Numbered from the stretch's first letter, positions 12,612-24,905 are shown. The stretch: 64,000 bases of DNA from Isoetes taiwanensis (GCA_021234155.1 JAJEKV010000006.1:1300001-1364000), one strand, 5' to 3'. The notes: a model not told the origin generated them from the sequence alone. Made by a program: numbers and translations.

Positions 12612-15490
12612 AATTTTTTTATTTATTTATTTTTTTGGAGAAAAGGAAGATTTATATTAATCATAAGAAAGTTACATCTGGTACAGTATCAGAACCATTG
12701 AGGTTCACAAAAAGTGCTTTTAGCACAGAAAAAACAACTGAAAAAAAATGGGACAGAAGTCCTTTTTACAACAGTGTAAGCAAGGTAGCTCGATCAGGAG
12801 GAAGGATCTTGTACCAGAAAATCCAAATCCGAATCCGACTCTTCTTCATCAATGATCACCAAGTCTGAAGCCACCGGATCTATCTGCCAGCCAATCTCAT
12901 TCCATTCAGGTGGGAAGGCAAAGAACCAAAGAGGGGCTGTTTCAGAAAAGAGGATGATGGCTTCCCCATGGCCGTCCTGCAGGGCTTTGTGATGGTAAAA
13001 CATGTCTCTGAAGTGAGAGAATTGATCCTCAGTTAACAGCCTTTCATAGCAAAATAGGAATCTGTCAAGGATGTGAGCTTGATAACCATTGAGCAGGAAA
13101 GGTTTAAGCTTTTTCAGGTCTTCATCAATGGAGGTGGACAAAGACCAATGTTGCTGATTATTAAAGGTTTTAGTGGCAGCAGCAAAATTGGACAAGTCAG
13201 GAAGATTAGGCTTACAGTTCATCCTCGTTGTAAGGGCAATCAGCAGCTCTGAAAACCATGAAATGATCATCAGCAATAAGCATATCATAACAAACAAAGA
13301 CATTGTGTAAACCAACAAATTTTCCTATTGACAGCCAGGCACAATCAGCTTTGTCTTGTTTACTGTTTTTATGAGCCATAGCAATTCTGGAGATCTCGAT
13401 CTGAAAAGCTACTTTCATCCAGGCTATATCCACCCTTTGGTTTGAATAATTAACCATGTTCCTGTGTTTCCAAATAATCCAGAGAGCAGTTTGCCTAATA
13501 GTGTTCAGGAAGTTGTTTGATCCCTTCAAAAGATCCATGATATTGGCCCAATTGCCGAGGTTGTGACCTTTTGACTTGAGGTAAGCATCCAGCCATCTCC
13601 AAAATTCCCTGATTTTGGGGCAATCAAACATATGACTAGTAGTCTCAGAATTGTTTCCACAAAGCTTACACATAGGGTTGTCCTGGAGTTCTTTACATCT
13701 CTTGAACATATTATGATTGGAGGGAAGAGCATTGTGTATACATCTCCAAATGAACATTTGCACTTTAGGTTGTGAATAGGACCTCCAATTATTTCTCAAG
13801 ATTTTAATGAGGTGCTTATTGGGGACATGCCAATTGGTAGCCTGGGTCAAGGATTTGGATGGGGCAAGAACTCTATATCCTAAAGCAACTTTGTATTGGT
13901 CTGAGTTCTTAATATGCCAGTCAGGATTCTTTGGAGTTTGACACTCACTCTGGTACTAGCAACAGCCATAATTGTATCAAAAATTACTTTGTCTATTTTC
14001 TTGCCCTTGACTATCTGTTTAATACTTTCCCAGCTGCTCCATTTATCTCCTTCCCACAGATGTTGCAGCTGAGTGACCCCTGCCTCTTTCCACTTTTTCC
14101 ATATTTGTGGGTGCTTGAGAGCCCAGCAAACATCATTTTCTTTAGCAAAAATGGGTGACCAGAACAGGGAAAAATTGGCACTATCAAAACCAATATCCTT
14201 ATGCTCAAAACCCTCTGCAACAAGATTCCAAGCCCCAAATATTTTCCTCGTTAGGGGGGAAGTATTGGGGGCACTCTTGAACTGGTAGTACATAGAGTCT
14301 GGGATGTGGTGAGCATATTTCTTCATACCAAAAGGTCTACTAGCCTGTAGCCAATATCTAATGAACTCCATGGCAGGGGAGTTCCAGCCATTTATAGCTT
14401 TCCAGACATACTTAGCACCCAAAGCCTGGCTGTGCTTATGAAGAATTTTCAGCCCTAGACCACCTTCTTTTTTGCTGTGAGTGATTTCCTCCCACCTAAC
14501 AAAATGCATTCCTTTCCGATGTATTCCCTCAGACATTTTTCTATGTCATTATAAGATTCTTTATTAGCAATGAGAGCCGAGGAGAAATAAACATGGGTGC
14601 TGGCTAACACCACATTTGCAGTAAGAACTCTGCCAGCAAAAGATAAATTGGGGGAAAGGGAGAGAAGCTTTTTCCTAATTCTGCCCACAATAGGTCTCCA
14701 CACCTCTTTATTGGAAAGGTTAATAGCTAGGGGGAGACCAAGTAGGGTAATGGCCTGATTAGGGGGGTTAACTTTAATACCACCAGTGTCTAAGTCCTCA
14801 GTGGGGTTCTCCCAGAGAATGCTGCATTTGTTTAGATTGAGATGAACACCTGAAACACTAGCAAAGTTTTGAATGCTGTCCAGCAAGGCATCAAAGCTGT
14901 TCTGATTGGCTTTTAAGAGGATAAAAGTATCATCGAGATCTTGCATGATGGTGAGTCTGTTTTGTCCGACCCCGGCATTTTGGAATCCACCGAATCTGCA
15001 TTCTTTGTTGAAGACCTTGTACACATCTCGTGAGCATTTCTGCAACATAGAGGAAGAGATAAGGTGCCAAAGGACATCCTTGCCTAACACCCTTTCTTAT
15101 AGGGAAAAATTTGCTGGGGGATCCATTGATGATAAGGCTAGAAGAAGCAAGATTGTTGAGAGCCATGATCTTATCTATGAGAGTCTGATGGATACCTATA
15201 TGAAGCATTGCTCTCTTTAAGAAGGGCCATGTTATAGAATCATAAGCTCTTTTAAAGTCTAGCTTGAGAAGCATGCAATTTTGTTTAGAAAGTCTGTTCC
15301 AATGGATTGCTTCACTGGCTGCAATGTAATTGTCTAGAATAAATCTACCAGATAGAAAACCTGATTGGCAGGTGCTGACTGAGCTGTGCAAATGCATAAG
15401 GATTCGAAAGGAGAGAATCTTGGCTAGAATTTTGTAGGTAGTATTGGTCAGAGATATAGGTCTCCAATCATTTATTTTGCTGGGATTGCT
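12612..15490 (-). mobile_element. 5'-truncated L1-type LINE
   Basis: Read on the minus strand, the element begins abruptly inside the reverse transcriptase near 15480 and ends in an A-rich tail, seen on the plus strand as a T/ATTT-rich tract at 12612-12635. 5' truncation plus a 3' A-tail is the usual outcome of target-primed reverse transcription. I could not find a convincing target duplication: the sequence beside the tail and that beyond 15490 do not match. Confidence 0.85.
12794..15460 (-). pseudogene. LINE ORF2 fragment: reverse transcriptase and zf-RVT domain
   Basis: From 5' to 3' on the minus strand: an NDWRPISLTN segment, then the RT motif LLKLDFKRAYDS (~15240), GVRQGCPLAPYLF (~15090), the catalytic-loop region IMQDLDDTFILLKAN (~14920) where Y-A-D-D is expected, a thumb/connection region (~14540-14850), and a Cys-rich zf-RVT (~13600-13790, MCKLCGN...SHMFDCPK). 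The coding is spread over several frames (15397-14930, 15090-14455, 14536-13880, 13850-13212, 13318-12794), so frameshifts and stops are present and no functional protein is expected. The family is the plant L1-like LINE ORF2 without RNase H. The replacement at the catalytic loop also argues against activity. Confidence 0.85.
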
Positions 15491-16137
15491 CCAAGTACTC
15501 CTATATGAATCAGCACTTCAGAACCTCTCTAGTGCCAAGCATAAGAGCCCTCACCCTATATTTTGCCTGTGCATTATGCCGGAAAAATGCCACTTTCCAC
15601 TCAAAAGTGATTTTTAATGATATAGAAAGTCAGTATTTTATAACACAAAGATGTTCTTGGATTACCAGAGTTTTTTAATACTAATGGTTCAAGGATGGCA
15701 ACGATTATGTCCCTTTTTTTGTTGTGCTGGATATGATGGATGAGGAAGAACAGTACCAACCAAGGCTTGGCTTCTTAGGCGAACTCGTGGAAACTTTTAT
15801 TGTGCTAACATTTTTTGGAAAAAAATTTAAACAAAATATTATGTGGATAAATTTTCTCCCTTATTTACCATCCTAGGAGGACTCAATTTGAAATTTCTTT
15901 TTTGCAATGCTGCATTTGATATATTGTTTAAAGAGCTTCGATGGAGCTCAGGAACGGAATCTGAAGAATTTGCAATACCCACAATAATGGATGGTCCATT
16001 TTAGCCTGTAACTCAACCCCTTGATCCAGCTTTAAGGATTAAAAGCCACTACTTACATTTGCATAACAAAGAACAATATAATTGCCAACAATAAACCCTA
16101 TTCAACAGCTAAATTTTCTAATGGCAACCCACTTATT

Positions 16138-16278
16138 TGCTCAATGATAGAATTTTCAAAACCATGCATAAATACCTTAACTTTTGCTCAATGATGGAAT
16201 TTTTAGAATCAGTGATGGAATTTTCAAAACCATGCATAAATACCTTAACTTTTGCTCAATGATGGAATTTTTAGAATC
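16138..16278. repeat. Tandem duplication, ~63-bp unit
   Basis: The phrase gaattttcaaaaccatgc, continuing through gctcaatgatgg, occurs twice in direct succession with only scattered differences. Confidence 0.85.
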
Positions 16279-16442
16279 ATGAATAGCCACCTTATATTGT
16301 TTAAGAGTGCTTTAAAAAATAGACCTTGCCTATAAGCATGAATCATAAAAAGCATCTAAGATACATGCCTTTGGATCACTACTTACATTTGATATTAATA
16401 TTTTATTTAAATAGCAAGTCCAACTATGCAGGTTTGAAACCA

Positions 16443-16485
16443 AAGAAATGTTCGCGGCGGCCTTGGCCGCCGCGATAAATTTCTT
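16443..16485. repeat. GC-rich hairpin within an inverted repeat
   Basis: The core at 16453-16474 is a perfect palindrome (CGCGGCGGCC, TT loop, GGCCGCCGCG) in AT-rich DNA. It is flanked by aagaaat on the left and atttctt on the right, so the inverted repeat extends to ~43 bp. A decayed relative lies at 19489-19525. Confidence 0.8.
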
Positions 16486-17059
16486 GTATTTATAAAATTA
16501 TTCTATGTGTCCCAGGGAAACGATGCACCCATGGTTTATATAATGTGCTAAAAATATGTGACATGCTTCTTTGCCGTCAGATTGGGGGCACTAGTTAAGT
16601 GGCACGACATGGGCCATTGGATTATGGATGGGTCATGCATGGGACATACATGGCCATGCATGGGGACATGCAACACATCTCTAGACCATCAGATCAAAAA
16701 GGGGAGGCGAAATCATGGCCCTTGATTTTTACTAGGAAGGTGCAATGAAGCTTCCTTCAAAGTGGATTTGGTGTAACCAATCTCAACCGTTAGATCAAAA
16801 GAGGGAGGAGAAATCCTAGCCATTCATTTTTTTATTAAATTAGAGTTTTTTATACTAAAGGGGTGAGGTGTCACCTTTATTTAATGAAAAGGTAATGAGG
16901 TGGCACCCCATTAATTATGAAGCTTTAATGGAAACTTCCTTCTTTTGTGTTACATTCAAACGACTTTATCTTGCGATCGAGATCTCGGATCAAAATGGGA
17001 CCCACACCTTTGGATTCCTCTCATCGAATGCTTTTCAATGAGTAGTGGTTTGATATCAT

Positions 17060-18345
17060 TCCGTGCAACCTTGGATAATCTAGGGGAATCTTCATAGAAT
17101 ATAAGGGAATCTAAGAGAATCTATATAGAAGCTTGGGGAATCTAAAGGAATTTCGGGATAATCTTTGGGAATCAAGGGAATCTCAAGAGAATCTTAAGGA
17201 ATCTATGAGAATCTCAAAAGCATCTAGGGGAATCTAAGAGAATCTTCAAAAAATGTTTAAGAATCTAGGGAAATCTTGATAGAATCTTAACGAATCTAGA
17301 GGAATGTTCATAGAATTTAAGGGAATCTAGGAGAATCTACATAGAATCTTGGGGAATCTAAATGAACCGTCAAGTAATCTTTGAAAATCTAGGGGAATAT
17401 ATAGAACCTTAAGAATCTAGGGGGGTCTTAGGGGAATCTTAGGGAATCGAGGGAGAATCCAAGGGGACCTATGGGAATCTTTGACACTAGGTGTGTTCTA
17501 CGGGGGAATCTTCATAGAATATAAGAGAATCTAGAAGAATCTACATGGAATCTTAGGCAATCTAGAGGAATCTTAGGATAATATTTGAGTATCTAGGGGA
17601 ATCTCAAGAGAATCTAAAGGAATCTAAGGGAATCTAAAGGAATCTAAAGGAATCTTGGGATAACCGTTGGAAATCAATGAAATATCAAAAGAATCTTAAG
17701 GAATCTATGGGAGCATCAAAAGAATATAGAGGAATCTAAGAGAATCTTCAAAAAATGTTTGAGAATCTAGGGGAATCTTGATGGAATCTTAGAGAATCTA
17801 GTGGAATCTTCATAGAATCTAAGGGAATCTAAGAAAATCTACATAGAATCTTGAGTAATCTAAAGGAATCTTTAGATAATCTTTGAAAATCTAGGGGAAT
17901 CTTTGTAAAAACCTTAAGAATCTAGGAGATCTTTGTGGAATCTTAGGGAATGTAGGGGGAATCCAAGGGGATCTATGGAAATCTTTGACACTAGGTGTGT
18001 TCTACAAGGGAATCTTCATAGAATCTAAGGGAATCTTGAAGAATCTACATGGAATCTTGGGGAATCTCAAGGAATCTTAGGATAATCTTTGAAAATCTAG
18101 AGGAATCTCAGGAGAATATTTAGAAATCTAGAGGAATTTAAGGGAATCTTCATAAAATCTTTGAGTATCTAGAGAATCTTGATGGGATCTTGGAGAATCT
18201 CTATAGAATCTTCATCGTATGACTTTGAATTTGATTTCTAGTCGAATTTGTACAATCCCTCGAGGAATCAACATTGATGGAATCCCATAGAATCTAGGGA
18301 AGTCTTTCTAGAGTCTTGGAGAATCTAGGGAGAATTCTAATAGAA
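17060..18345. repeat. Degenerate GAATCT minisatellite with higher-order structure
   Basis: About 1.3 kb made of 10-15-bp units around (g)gaatct, variously followed by aaggg, taggg, ttagg or tcatag. A longer period is visible: the phrase ttgacactaggtgtgttcta occurs at ~17481 and ~17988 and each time is followed by the same order of sub-units, giving a higher-order unit of about 500 bp. A third, earlier instance of this order begins near 17076 with a different leader. Non-coding. Confidence 0.9.
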
Positions 18346-20579
18346 TCTTCGTTGGATGGCACTGCATTTTTGGCGTCTAATCGAATTTGTACAGTCCCTC
18401 ATAGTACAACCACTTGTATATGTATATAATTTCTCATTGAGTTTAATTATACAGGTTTTTTGGATATGTTACATTCTATGACTTCAAGCATGTAAGTATT
18501 GCCATAGGTTCCAACATGTGAGAGAGAAGAATTGCCACATCATCCTTATCAAAGACCACCTCTGTCATAGTCTTTTGTTGATCCACCATGGTAATTTTAT
18601 TTCTTGTGAGTGCAAGTCATCTTAGGCAACAATAAGTCGGCATTGGTGTCAAGATAATAGATTAGATTTAAAGCAAAAACCATTCTTCATCTTTGGAAGA
18701 GTCCCTTGGCATTCATATCACACTTTTCTAATCTGGATCATCTTAGTTCAGAATCTTTCAGCATTCACATCAGATATTTCTAATTTGGGTTCTTTTATTT
18801 GCAAGTTCAATCGTTGATGAATTGGGTGGGATATTGCTTTCAATGTTTATTATAACACTTGATTCAAATAAGCTAAAGAAAAATGTAGACAATGAAATAA
18901 TTGTGCTAGATTTTGTTACTCTAGACGTATAACTCTTTATAGCTTGAAGAAATTGCATATCATATAATAAAAGAAGTAAGATTTCTCAACAAGGGCTCGG
19001 ATGTCATGATTGACATTGGGAAGTCTTTAAAACTGGGCAATGGAGTGAGATGAGTTCAAAGGAAAGGGAAATGTTTGCTGCTTTGAACAAGAAAATGTAG
19101 CGCTCTATAAGACATTAAGGAACTATTGAAAAAACTAAGAATGAGTCTAGACCATTAATCAATAGTGACCTATGACATTTAGCACATTTTATTGCAGCAC
19201 TAGCCTTGCTAGTTTAACACCCTAAGAACTAGATTAATGTAACATCATATGCATGAAGTTGTTAGAAATCCATCAGATGGAATGCTACCTATGAACCATT
19301 TATAGTTCAGTAATTCGAGCGTGTTTCACAACATTGTATTAATAGAATTTTATTAATAATGGATCCAATTTTGACAGTTTGAAAAAGCAATTAACTTTAT
19401 ATTGTCACTTTTTAATCACACATTATTTTCTTCTAGAATATAAGGTGAGGAAATGCAGGTCCAAATCTTGTATATTTCTGGACGGATGAAGAGAAATGTT
19501 CGTGGCGGCTGCTGCAATAAATTTCTTGTATATTTAAGTCATCAAAGAAAACTAGCAAAAGTCACACCAGGAGACACTGGCAAGGTTTTGTCTTCTAAAA
19601 TAAAAGAATTTTACTCAAAAATATAATAATTATATCTTGAGTACAAGCTTGCTAACATTTTTCTCTTGCTCTTGAGATTATAATATCTAGAATTTTTTGT
19701 GCATGCTTTATTAGCAAATGGATACATATACAAAGGCTGAAATATTTGTGATACATTTCCTACGAGGACCAAAATTTGACCTTTTAGGGCTAAGTTCTTA
19801 ACTAACATGGGCAACATGTCAATTGAGTTAATTGTAGCACTAATTTTGTCTTCTAAAATAGAAGTATTTTGAATGTACTGATATAAAATTTATTTCTTTC
19901 AATCATATCTCGAGGTATGAGATTTCAAACATTTTCTTGCTTCCACAATATACAGAGAGAAACTACCTAGAATATTTGTGATATAGTTCCAAAAATTGAC
20001 CTTTTAAGGCTAACTTTTCAACTAACATGTGCTCTTATCAATTGATTTGAAGTTTATGCACCTTAAACGAATTTTATGGGGCATCCAACTCCTTTTGACT
20101 CAACCTCATACCCAAGAACACTGACAACCTGACCACCCCTCAAATGATGAGCTCTCCTGAGTGGACCAAGAGGTTGGGCCACCACAAAAATAGCTTAGAC
20201 TAGATGACAAAAACAAGAGAGAAGCCTCTTCCATGAGGAGAGAGGCACGGGTGAAGGCCCACTCAATGAGGTCAGCATGACATGCGATTGACTGTTGCTC
20301 AAGCCCCACTGCAAACCAAGCGCCAAGGGAGGCTCTGAAATAACTGGAGGCAATAATTGAGAGTAATAGCACCCAAATTGTAGATCTAATAGGGGAGATG
20401 CAGTCCTCGGTGCCCAGGTGCTCAAAAGACAGCCCATGCACAACAGATGGAAGATAGCATCCACTTTGTGCACTTGGAGGGGCAGCAAGACAAGCAGACC
20501 CTCGCTGACCTGAGGCTCGCATGTGACTCCATGTCCACCTCCATAGAAGCCATGTCACAGGGCTGAGCAGGAGACGCTG
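18346..20579. other. Intergenic region
   Basis: No gene supported. It contains a decayed copy of the 16.45-kb hairpin module (19489-19525: aagagaaatgttcgtggcgg ... aataaatttctt) and a two-copy degenerate tandem repeat at ~19585-20050, whose copies share ttttgtcttctaaaata, tttgtgata and ttgaccttttagggctaa-like phrases. Confidence 0.5.
19585..20050. repeat. Degenerate two-copy tandem repeat, unit ~200-260 bp
   Basis: The copies start at ~19588 and ~19846 (ttttgtcttctaaaata) and share the middle phrase gaatatttgtgata or aaatatttgtgata and the ending gaccttttagggcta or gaccttttaaggcta. Divergence is substantial, so the duplication is old. Confidence 0.7.
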
Positions 20580-20589
20580 ACAACCATCT

Positions 20590-21690
20590 CCCACCTACGA
20601 TCAGAAGTTGAGGAAGCCGCTGCCATGATGCGAAGCATCCAGGCCGCCTTCGAGGAGAGGCGTGCATAGCTGAGAGCCCTTCAAAGTAGGGTCGAGATAT
20701 GGGAAGTGCCCTCATTGGCAGTGAACCTTGTGCTGGACAATAGCTTGCTGAAACTCGAGCACAGCTTCACTACTCTAGATCGGGAGGTGTAGGAGCTGCG
20801 GGTAGATGTCACCCAGCAAGGCAAGGGCCTCCATGCAGAGGCTCATAAAACAGTTGTAGCGGTGCATGCATGGATTTGCAAGGCAACAACAATTCTAACA
20901 AAATCTCTGCTCTCAGCTTTAGAAAGAAGAGGCCACATCACCGGCCATGTCAGCCCCACATGCCCAACAACCTACACGATGTAGGCAAGGCCATCCACTA
21001 CTGCACCATCAAGTCGCCCCATACGACGACCACCCCAGCATAGGCCACAACCCATGCCCCACCGATCGCAAACCAGCGCCTGCTACCACATCGATCCGAG
21101 CATTAGAGAGCTCCAGGAGCGGAGACGCAAGAGCCACAATCTGGTGGTATGCAGCATGACAGAAGAGGCAGAGAAGAACCTCATCTACTAGCTCCATACA
21201 TCGATCCTTGCCCAGATGACATTCCATACGTTCCATACACCTATACACATTGTTAAGACGAGTCGCCATGGAGCCCAGCGTCCTCGTTGTCTTTGGGTGG
21301 TCATATTCACGGTCAGAGACGCCCAAGAGCGAGCAACCATTTTGTGTGAGGGTAAGCAATTGAAGGAAACTGCCCTGTATATTGATCAAGATCTGACCCC
21401 TGCACAAGAAGAAGACCGCAGACACGAGTCGGACAAAGTCAAGAGCATTCACAGATAAGAAGGAGCTGCAGGAATGATCTGGGGCAATATGCAGATCTTC
21501 CGTTTGCGAAATGCTGCAACGAGTGTTGCGAACCCTCAAGGCCCTCCTGCTGACGCCCCGCCGGCCCATGAACCTGCTTCATCTACTACAAGTGCATGCC
21601 TTGCTCCGTTTGCCTTAACTGTCACTGCCCGCACATTCCATCTCTACATCACCTCCCTCCCCCTTGTGCCGCCACCTCCCAATCTATAGC
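20590..21690 (+). pseudogene. LINE ORF1-like protein, coiled coil plus Transposase_22-like domain
   Basis: In the plus frame from ~20595 the translation is rich in heptad-like Leu/Ala/Glu/Gln residues (EVEEAAAMMRSIQAAFEERR, LKLEHSFTTLDREV), typical of the ORF1 trimerising coiled coil. Near 21300-21450 it reads RDAQERATILCEGKQLK followed by YIDQDLTPAQEEDRR, which resembles the C-terminal RNA-binding domain of L1 ORF1 proteins. In-frame stops at ~20675, ~20790 and elsewhere show decay. Known role: the ORF1 protein binds LINE RNA and acts as a chaperone. Confidence 0.65.
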
Positions 21691-21719
21691 CGCAGCTTCT
21701 GCCATCAAATAGGAATTGA

Positions 21720-22795
21720 GCCTACGCATGGTCTCCTATAATTGTGGAGGCTTCAATAGTAGAAGGGAGATCGTCTCAACTCGGTTGCTGCTGATATGGA
21801 CCTTATCTTCCTCATGAAACTTGGGAGCATGCAGGACACAGTCTACCCGATCTACCAGGATACCAGGGCTACTCCGTCTTCAATGAGTGCACAAGAAAGT
21901 GGGAACATGGGGAGGGGGAGGGGTGTCACCTACCTTGGCATAGTCAGTCTCCCTATGCAAGACAGACAAGTACATTCGGTACCTGTGGGTGCATGTGCAG
22001 TACTACAGTGAAAACCCTCTCTTTGTGGTGGCCTGTGCGTGCAGTACTGCAGCGGCAACCCTCTCTTTGTGGCGGCCTGCTACTTTTCACATGCTGAAAG
22101 CAACTTCTATTACACCTACTCAGATGTGGATAGGCTGGTCTCCTATGTCAATCTATATGATGACATATAGCATCACAAGCAGTTGGATAGAGTCATACTT
22201 GTCGGAGACTTCAGTGCACGCACCGGCGTAGAACAATCCATGAGATTTGATCGCTTGGCTGACTGTTGACGTATTAATTACAGTGTGCATGATTTATTAC
22301 GTCGGTCGATTTGTGGGCTCTATTAATGCAATGAGACTAATAACTTTCGTTTGCTCTGACATCGGCACATTTATTGCTTGCTAGTATTAATGATCAACAT
22401 CCTATAAAAGTAAGCCAGTTTCGAGCTGTGGCTAAAAGTTTTCGGAAGGAAGTTTTCTATAGGCATTAGATGACAATTGGGTCATGCGCTATGGTACATT
22501 AGTTATTTTTGCTCTGCAGTATCTTTGACTTGGTAATAATGGATTGGCACATGGCCGTCCTCTCGCAAGCACACTTGTAAGCAGAAGAACTAAGGGAGCG
22601 GATCTAGTGTGGTGGACTATGTATTGATGGCCAAGAAAGATACGTATGTCATCAAGCACTTCCGAGTGGGAATAGATAGTAAGGATGAGGAGGCAAACTC
22701 GGACCACCTACCTCTCTACTTGCAGCTGGCTTGGCAGGTTGTTCCAACCTCCTATGCGGCATCTCCTCGCACGCCTCTGCAATACACTATGAACA
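21720..22795 (+). pseudogene. LINE ORF2 endonuclease fragment
   Basis: Pieces in several frames read as an AP-type endonuclease. SYNCGGFNSRREI at the start resembles the N-terminal Asn motif, GRGVTYLGI and LVGDFSARTG (~22200) resemble the GDFN segment, and ANSDHLPLYLQL (~22700) is the terminal SDH motif with the catalytic His. Stops and frameshifts separate them, and a stretch at ~22265-22500 without similarity may be an insertion. The family is the endonuclease of LINE ORF2, which nicks target DNA. Confidence 0.65.
21998..22083. repeat. 44-bp tandem duplication inside the endonuclease remnant
   Basis: Two copies beginning cagtact(a/g)cag and containing ccctctctttgtgg lie side by side at 21998-22041 and 22042-22083. 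Confidence 0.85.
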
Positions 22796-22800
22796 CATAG

Positions 22801-24211
22801 GGGCTTATGAGTTGGGTGGTGAATTTTGCCATAAGACAAAGTTCTAGAGATTAAAATTGTCATTGCTTAATTGAGTTTGAGCATTTTGCTAAAAGAAAAA
22901 ACATTCTTAACAACTACTATAAATAGTTACAAGTGATTCTTGTATATACATGATGGCTGTATGATCGTCATAGTATTCATGTATTCATAAAATATGTCCC
23001 ATTTATACATGTATTGGAAGGCAATTGTTTGAATACTATTTAAGAGAGTTGAAAAAGAAGTAAAAACTTATGTATGAGGTTGTATAAATAGTACTTTAGA
23101 TGCTATAGAGAGACGTGGTAATTGATAGGATTGTAGGTCAAAAAGTAGTTCTCTTGGGTAGCAATTAAAAGATCTTGTATTCAAGTCTCTGGAGATCCGT
23201 CATATGTTCTATGTAGTTGGAAAAATCCTAAATGTTTGTTCTATGACTTCAAAGAAAAAACAACATTATTTGCACTACGCCCTCAAACTACAATGGACGA
23301 AGGTGCTTTGTGGGTGTCATTCTGGATACTTGACCGGCACGAATATTCCTCTTTAAGGTGAAATTTTTCAATTCAAACTGTAACAGGAAAGGATGTAGTC
23401 GAAAAAACCTAAATATTCAATAAAAAAACAACATTATTTGCACTATGCCCTCAAACTGCAAAGTATCACTCTGGATGCTTGGCCTCCACGAACATTTCTT
23501 GTTTTCATGGAAATTTGTACACAGGCATTGCTCGCAACTTCCTGTCTATTGCAGTCTAACAAATAACATATTTTTACGAAGACGTCTAATTCAAAATAAA
23601 TGGGGGCAGGGACATACCAAATATTTAAGATGATACACATCTATGAGCATATTGTTAATGATTCTAAATCCTAAAACGATGATACACATCTATGAGCATA
23701 TTGTTAATGATTCTAAATCCTAAAACCTTGGATTTCATGTTTCGCACAATCATGCAGACTTAAATAAGTTAACATCATGCTTCCAGTTGGACTCGGTCGA
23801 AAATTCTTGGCAAGTGGTGAGCTTTTACTCTATATCATGCCTTTTACCACCGCAAGTGAACAATCGTGGTTTAGGGTTCGCAGGAGCCACAATTAGCACA
23901 ATTATGCAGCTTCTTTGCATGTAGCAAAGTTAAGATGCAACTTAATGGTTTTCACTTGTCCATGGAAGAAAATTCTATGAAGATCTTGCAATCTATTCAA
24001 GATTTTTTCTAATCACAAGCTTTTCGTGGTTCTTGCTCAACTTCTTCGGCATCAAAACTCGAAGATAAAATTGCTTTTACAATGAATGCCCTTTTAAAAT
24101 TTTCAATCAGATTATAGTGCTGATTTGAGCATAATAGCAGCTTGCATGTCATTTTGCAGTTGGAAAAAAGTCATGCACAAACCTTTAATGATGATTTGGG
24201 ACTTGCAATTG
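22801..24211. other. Intergenic region before the Copia element
   Basis: No gene supported. A ~30-bp phrase (aaaaaacaacattatttgcacta...gccctcaaac) occurs at ~23257 and ~23425, and an exact 49-bp tandem duplication lies at 23629-23726 (listed separately). Confidence 0.5.
23629..23726. repeat. Perfect 49-bp tandem duplication
   Basis: The unit starting gatgatacacatctatgagc occurs at 23629-23677 and again, base for base, at 23678-23726. Perfect identity suggests a recent slippage event or an assembly artefact. Confidence 0.95.
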
Positions 24212-24892
24212 TGACGTTCCATGTATTTATACGGTATATGTATACATACTATGACACGTCACCAGGATATAGGAAGACCCTTATGAGTCATTAGGGGATA
24301 ACTTGGGGTAACCTAAAAGGGCTTTTATTAGTTATGCTAAGTTGTTAGTAAGTTAAATAACCTAATTAAACTAATTAACGTATTAATTAGTAAATATTGT
24401 TGAAAATTAGCAGCCATCATTCCTATATCTTAATTTAAATTAGCATATGATAAGGTTGTCATGACGTGGTAGTAAAAGAGGAAAACTCAGAATGCCAAGA
24501 TTGGTGAAAACAATAAATAAAAGGAAGGAGACAGCCATCTAAGAAAGTAGCGCACAAGGAGATATAGAAAACGTCCATTTGTTTGAAGCAACGAATTCAG
24601 ATTTGATTCAGTGAAGGAGGCATGAAGAATTAAACCAGAATCAGCGGCAGGGATTGCCAATCATATTCAGATGGGAATAGGAAGAAACTCGGATGGGCTG
24701 CATTAATTGAAAGGCTTTGTGACGGAATTTGATATTCTGTATCCGGGATAATCTTCTTCTGGTTACCTCTCTGTGAAGTCATTCAGAGATTAAGTGCAGC
24801 AAAATTAAACAGAGGATAAATGTAGGAGCGTATGAACTGGTTTCTTCTCTGGATTCAATCCCCGGGCTCACAAGATTTGCTAATTTTTATCA
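24212..24892 (+). repeat. 5' LTR of the Copia element
   Basis: It starts TGACGTTCC and ends TTTTTATCA, 681 bp, with TG...CA termini. The first ~60 bases closely match 27981-28040, and weaker similarity runs to ~170 bases. Confidence 0.75.
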
Positions 24893-24893
24893 G

Positions 24894-24905
24894 TGGTATC
24901 AGAGC
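24894..24905 (+). promoter_or_regulatory. Primer-binding site (initiator Met tRNA type)
   Basis: TGGTATCAGAGC lies one base after the LTR end. This is the standard plant LTR-retrotransposon minus-strand primer site. Confidence 0.85.

Larger units (their letters stand above)
15491..17059. other. Intergenic region with small repeats
   Basis: No gene supported. It contains the tandem duplication at 16138-16278 and the GC-rich hairpin at 16443-16485 (listed separately). From ~16560 to 16980 it is low-complexity A/T- and G/A-rich sequence with two near copies of a phrase beginning gatcaaaa(g)agggag. Confidence 0.5.
20580..22800 (+). mobile_element. 5' half of a LINE: ORF1 and endonuclease, decayed
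   Basis: A GC-richer island in AT-rich DNA. It contains an ORF1-like segment followed by an AP-endonuclease-like segment, ending after the endonuclease with no reverse transcriptase behind it. The RT halves in the window (7.9 and 42.0 kb) could come from the same or a related family, but the parts do not overlap, so this cannot be checked here. Several stops and frameshifts interrupt both parts. Confidence 0.75.

Noticed and set aside
12590-15510. Target-site duplication for the 12.6-kb LINE
   Set aside because: The best candidates (atatagaatgac and atatgaatcagc) match poorly and their positions are not exact.
17060-18345. CRISPR-like or regulatory array
   Set aside because: Units are 10-15 bp, degenerate and without distinct spacers; a eukaryotic minisatellite explains it.
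21009-21569. 186-codon minus-strand open frame
   Set aside because: It is the antisense shadow of the LINE ORF1 remnant, which is supported on the plus strand.
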